From: Patiria pectinifera
Taxonomy: Eukaryota; Echinodermata; Asteroidea; Valvatida; Asterinidae
Assembly: GCA_029964075.1 (NCBI GenBank)
Contig: CM057136.1
Span: forward strand, 15,736,381 to 15,800,380
Direction: 5' to 3'
DNA length: 64,000 nucleotides
The translations under genes were made by a program, and so were the position numbers. Shown here in pieces: positions 61,601 through 64,000 of this stretch (the stretch's first letter is position 1; every line of letters starts with the position of its first letter). The notes beneath the pieces were generated by a model. The model saw only the letters and a list, made by a program, of their open reading frames with translations. It had not been told where the DNA came from and ran no database searches.

Positions 61601-64000
61601 TATGCCCCAGTTCCATTACTATTTTGGTCATTAATAAAATCAAAAAAACAAATGACTGGAAAAACTGACTTACCCAGAGGGGTTTGACAGTTGATACCGG
61701 TATGCGTCGGTGGGCACTGACACACGTAACGGTAGTTAGGAACCTGCCAACTGCATGCCCCTCCATTGACACAAGGGTTACTATCGCACGGATCTTCAAA
61801 CAAAAAGAGGATTATTAATTAGTTATTACATTTAATTTTTTTTTCAATTTGATTTGGAGCATTCTGGTGTATTTCGCCGAACAAAATTTGAAGGCATTAG
61901 AAATTAGAAGGCGTTTTTGAGATGTGGACGATGACAGCCAAGCACGAGAGAGCGCTAGACAGCATCTACATGCGAATGCTCCAGCTCTACGACACCCTGC
62001 CCAGAGTTTCTGCTAAGGTCAGGGAGCGGAGGATGAGGCTGGCAGGCCACTGTGTGCGTTATCCAGAGCTAGCTGCGAGCCCGCTAGTGCTGTGGGCACC
62101 TGTCGATGGAGCTAGCAGCAGGGGCAGGAGGAGACTCTCTTTCGTTGACCAGTTGAAGAGGAATGCAGCACAAGAAGACACCGCTGAGCTGAAGACGCTG
62201 ATGCTGGACCGGGATGCATGGAATGCGACCATCAGAGTCTCCCGAGAAGGCGTCGGTTGAAGACGACCTCTCACATGATGATTTCTGAGGTGGTGCCATG
62301 CTGGCGAGCTAGCCACACATGATCTTAAAGACGAGGCACGTGCGCATTTTGGTAACCTATTGGCGGAATGAGCCTGGAGTGTGTGTATATTACCTGAGTG
62401 TAACTCGCGCGAGTCTGGCGCCCCACAGAAAATGGCTGTGGCCATGTAGTCTAATTGATGATACTTACTCTGAGCTGTGCCACAATTCACTCCCGTGTAT
62501 CCCAAGGCGCACTGGCAGGAGTACGTGAAACTTGTACCAGGCCACTGGCAGAGACCGTTGTTCAGACACGGGTTGCTGTTGCACGGATCTATGAGGAAAG
62601 ATGGTATAAAACGCATAAGGTACTGGTGACAAGTCTAGCGTCTATGCATGGGTGTTGTGCAAAATGCAGAAATGGCGTTCATGAGATAAGATAGCAAAAT
62701 TTAACAAGAAAGAGGGGAACTAGAATTTTACCTTGTATGATTTGGCAGTTGTTGCCGTTGTATCCTTGCAGGCATAAACACTGATAGGTCGACACTTGTC
62801 CAAACCATTGACATGTGCCGCCGTTCTGACATGGGCTAAGAGTACATGGATCTGAACAAAAAGAAAAACAAAAGGACTTGAAATGTGGATACATAATTCT
62901 ATTACAATTAAGAAGGATTGTCGCATTTTTTTTGAGTTACCCTGTTTGCCATTTTCCAGGTTTGCAGCATTGCTACTTTTACTAGTGAATAAAAGGTTTG
63001 CGGAAACACCATGTGCGAATAATTTCTCAACTAAGAGAATGGTTTTGAAAAGAACCAGAGGTATAAACTCTTTTTTACTTTTACTAGCATCAGAACTTTA
63101 CAGGTTTATGGCTTCTGACTAGCGCCCGTTGAACAAAGACATTGACACTCTGATGAACCGCCATCATAGGGTTGATAGCTCAGTTGGTAGAGCATCGGAA
63201 TGGTGATCCGAAGGTCCCAGGTTCAAGCCCCACTCCAGTCAATTTTTGCTCTACTAAAGATGAAGACATTTTCCCTTCCACCAACCACTTCACTAATTAA
63301 CCAGAAATTCCGTACTTACTCTGTACGACTCCGCAGTTTGTGCCGGTGTAGCCTGCTGCACACTGGCAAGTGAAGTCAGTACCGAGTAGCCTGCATGTGG
63401 CTCCATTCAGACACGGGGTACTAACACAGGGATCTGGAAGATTACGAAACAAAATTCAACAAAAAATGAAGAACAATTACAGTCAAATTTTAAACATTTC
63501 TGCTTTTGTCACTTGTTGTTGCTTGTTGAATACGAAACAGGAATCTGACGATGGACTTACTAGTGATTATTTGGCAGTTGTTGCCGCCGTAACCTGGCAG
63601 GCACTGACACTGATAGATTAAGGCTTGACCCTGCCAGCTGCAAAAGCCGCCATTTTGACACGGGTTGTTGTCACACGGGTCTGACAAAGAAAAAAAAAGT
63701 CATCATTTGTTAAAAACATGCACAAGACTCAAATAATGATACAATGAAAATGAATAAAAATCATATGTGAATTTTCAAAGGAATTTTTCTTTAGTCACTT
63801 GTTGTTGCTTGTTTAGTACATAAAAGGAGCCAGACGATTGACGTACTTGTGATTATTTGGCAGTTGTTGCCGCTGTAACCTGTCAGGCACTGACACTGAT
63901 AGATTAAGGCCTGACCCTGCCAGCTGCAAAAGCCGCCATTTTGACATGGGTTGTTGTCGCACGGGTCTGACAAAAATGACAAAATTAAATTTGATGTCAA
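52427..64000 (-). CDS. EGF/LDLa exon array: extension of the cadherin gene or separate gene (partial)
   Basis: Nineteen exons of 111-120 bp each encode one EGF-like domain with the six-Cys pattern PCxxxPCxNGGxC…CxCxxGYxGxxC. A 231-bp exon then encodes two LDL-receptor class A repeats. Every exon starts and ends in phase 1, so domains can be added, lost or skipped without frame change. The EGFs start D/NPC and lack the Ca2+-binding DxxE consensus. The product is presumably extracellular. The true 5' end is beyond 64000. Whether the LDLa exon splices to the EGF exon at 49942 is undecided. Confidence 0.85.
53303..53416 (-). CDS. Exon U19: EGF-like
   Basis: 114 bp, phase 1 to 1. [13 protein letters not shown] … [14 protein letters not shown]. 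Confidence 0.94.
54310..54429 (-). CDS. Exon U18: EGF-like
   Basis: 120 bp, phase 1 to 1. [13 protein letters not shown] … [14 protein letters not shown]. Confidence 0.93.
55030..55146 (-). CDS. Exon U17: EGF-like
   Basis: 117 bp, phase 1 to 1. [13 protein letters not shown] … [14 protein letters not shown]. Confidence 0.94.
55219..55950 (-). mobile_element. Interrupted SINE copy
   Basis: Tail block 55219-55263 (CTTCACAGTTATTACCCCTG) and body block from 55830 (GATCAGCACAATCTGGTCTC) are adjacent in the copy at 29.2-29.5 kb, but here are separated by about 560 bp holding C-tracts and the MITE below. Confidence 0.5.
55594..55813. mobile_element. MITE with GGGCCCA terminal inverted repeats
   Basis: Left AGGGCCCATTGCTCTGC and right GAAATTGGGCCCAG are inverted; the interior has repeated (G/C)CTAAC and TGCTTAC motifs. 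Same termini as the element at 10436. Confidence 0.65.
56246..56356 (-). CDS. Exon U16: EGF-like
   Basis: 111 bp, phase 1 to 1, the shortest of the set. [13 protein letters not shown] … [14 protein letters not shown]. Confidence 0.94.
56631..56910 (+). mobile_element. tRNA-derived SINE
   Basis: tRNA-like head (GTGGCCTATGGTTAGG … GGGTTCCAATCC), then TTGTGTCCTTGGGCAAGCCA, CACCCAGGAGTATAAATGGG, GAGTAACCTGCGATGGACTG and a 3' end GGGCCACATTGGCTCGTGAC. A common SINE layout in marine invertebrates. Confidence 0.8.
57037..57153 (-). CDS. Exon U15: EGF-like
   Basis: 117 bp, phase 1 to 1. [13 protein letters not shown] … [14 protein letters not shown]. Confidence 0.94.
57620..57736 (-). CDS. Exon U14: EGF-like
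   Basis: 117 bp, phase 1 to 1. [13 protein letters not shown] … [14 protein letters not shown]. Confidence 0.94.
57841..57985 (-). mobile_element. SINE with tRNA-like 3' part, copy 1
   Basis: tRNA-like part 57911-57841: GGCTGGA/TCCAGTC acceptor stem pairs, A box TAGCTCAGTTGG, B box GGTTCAAACCC. Preceded by a conserved 5' block (CTTCTGACTAACGCCCCTTG … GAACCGCC) shared with copies near 61.5 and 63.2 kb. The anticodon stem has mismatches, so probably not a functional tRNA. Confidence 0.75.
58079..58195 (-). CDS. Exon U13: EGF-like
   Basis: 117 bp, phase 1 to 1. [13 protein letters not shown] … [14 protein letters not shown]. Confidence 0.94.
58665..58756. repeat. ACTTGTGAGG microsatellite
   Basis: About nine imperfect 10-bp copies of GGACTTGTGA beside the donor of exon U12. 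Confidence 0.85.
58770..58886 (-). CDS. Exon U12: EGF-like
   Basis: 117 bp, phase 1 to 1. [13 protein letters not shown] … [14 protein letters not shown]. Confidence 0.94.
59022..59138 (-). CDS. Exon U11: EGF-like
   Basis: 117 bp, phase 1 to 1. [13 protein letters not shown] … [14 protein letters not shown]. Confidence 0.94.
59401..59517 (-). CDS. Exon U10: EGF-like
   Basis: 117 bp, phase 1 to 1. [13 protein letters not shown] … [14 protein letters not shown]. Confidence 0.94.
59881..59997 (-). CDS. Exon U9: EGF-like
   Basis: 117 bp, phase 1 to 1. [13 protein letters not shown] … [14 protein letters not shown]. Confidence 0.94.
60502..60618 (-). CDS. Exon U8: EGF-like
   Basis: 117 bp, phase 1 to 1. 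[13 protein letters not shown] … [14 protein letters not shown]. Confidence 0.94.
61130..61246 (-). CDS. Exon U7: EGF-like
   Basis: 117 bp, phase 1 to 1. [13 protein letters not shown] … [14 protein letters not shown]. Confidence 0.94.
61423..61560 (-). mobile_element. SINE with tRNA-like 3' part, copy 2
   Basis: tRNA-like part 61494-61423 with an intact 5-bp anticodon stem (CCGGA/TCCGG) but a damaged T arm; the 5' block TTAGTGCCCTTGAACAAAAA is retained. Confidence 0.7.
61674..61793 (-). CDS. Exon U6: EGF-like
   Basis: 120 bp, phase 1 to 1. [18 protein letters not shown] … [14 protein letters not shown]. Confidence 0.94.
61922..62260 (+). pseudogene. Non-LTR retrotransposon reverse transcriptase C-terminal fragment
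   Basis: The frame encodes [20 protein letters not shown], then [32 protein letters not shown] and [12 protein letters not shown], ending TGA. RRxRLAGHCxRxPE and MxDRxxW are the C-terminal signature of endonuclease/reverse-transcriptase LINE proteins. A stretch between RML and LPRVS seems to be missing compared with family members. 5'-truncated, intronic, antisense to the EGF exons. Confidence 0.82.
62469..62588 (-). CDS. Exon U5: EGF-like
   Basis: 120 bp, phase 1 to 1. [18 protein letters not shown] … [14 protein letters not shown]. Confidence 0.94.
62732..62851 (-). CDS. Exon U4: EGF-like
   Basis: 120 bp, phase 1 to 1. [18 protein letters not shown] … [14 protein letters not shown]. Confidence 0.94.
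63105..63250 (+). mobile_element. SINE with tRNA-like 3' part, copy 3
   Basis: Plus strand: CTTCTGACTAGCGCCCGTTG…GAACCGCC block, then tRNA-like 63169-63240 with A box TAGCTCAGTTGG, anticodon stem TCGGA/TCCGA (loop ATGGTGA) and B box GGTTCAAGCCC. The acceptor stem is partly broken. Confidence 0.72.
63320..63433 (-). CDS. Exon U3: EGF-like
   Basis: 114 bp, phase 1 to 1. [13 protein letters not shown] … [14 protein letters not shown]. Confidence 0.94.
63561..63680 (-). CDS. Exon U2: EGF-like, near-identical to U1
   Basis: 120 bp, phase 1 to 1. [18 protein letters not shown] … [14 protein letters not shown]; differs from U1 by two residues. Confidence 0.95.
63847..63966 (-). CDS. Exon U1: EGF-like, most upstream in window
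   Basis: 120 bp, phase 1 to 1. [18 protein letters not shown] … [14 protein letters not shown]. Acceptor TTTTTGTCAG; the previous exon lies beyond the window. Confidence 0.95.

Overview
The window is animal nuclear DNA. It has many short exons with GT-AG introns, low gene density, tRNA-derived SINEs, small inverted-repeat elements, non-LTR and LTR retrotransposon pieces, and satellite and minisatellite arrays. The protein families (a cadherin-23 relative, long EGF arrays, LDLa modules) and the SINE types suggest a marine invertebrate, most likely a deuterostome (echinoderm, hemichordate or cephalochordate). The sequence alone does not settle the phylum.

Nearly all coding sequence is on the minus strand. 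From 50119 down to 11855 I could thread a continuous, phase-consistent model of 63 exons (3,771 codons plus stop if translation starts at 50119). It runs: possible signal peptide, one EGF-like domain, 29 extracellular cadherin (EC) repeats, a membrane-adjacent domain very like that of cadherin-23, one transmembrane helix, and a Ser/Thr-rich cytoplasmic tail ending in a PDZ-type Glu-Ser-Arg-Leu. This is a cadherin-23 (CDH23) relative, the family of the hair-cell tip-link protein.

Upstream on the same strand (52427 to beyond 64000) lie 19 single-exon EGF-like domains and one exon encoding two LDL-receptor class A repeats, all with symmetric phase-1 boundaries. They could be an N-terminal extension spliced onto the CDH23-like gene, or a separate EGF/LDLa gene whose 3' end lies between 52.4 and 50.2 kb. 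The reading phase allows fusion; a signal-peptide-like start at 50119 favours two genes. This is the most interesting open question in the window.

The first 11.8 kb holds no host gene that I recognise. It contains the 5' end of an LTR retrotransposon on the minus strand (start to 948), two adjacent fold-back elements (2.39 to 3.14 kb), an 18-copy satellite of about 322 bp with higher-order structure (3.67 to 9.43 kb), a small terminal-inverted-repeat element (10.44 to 10.72 kb) and probable 3' untranslated sequence of the cadherin gene. The introns carry a minisatellite, a strongly palindromic 21-bp array, three related ACTTGTGA microsatellites, several SINEs, two retrotransposon C-terminal fragments and a 223-bp long hairpin.
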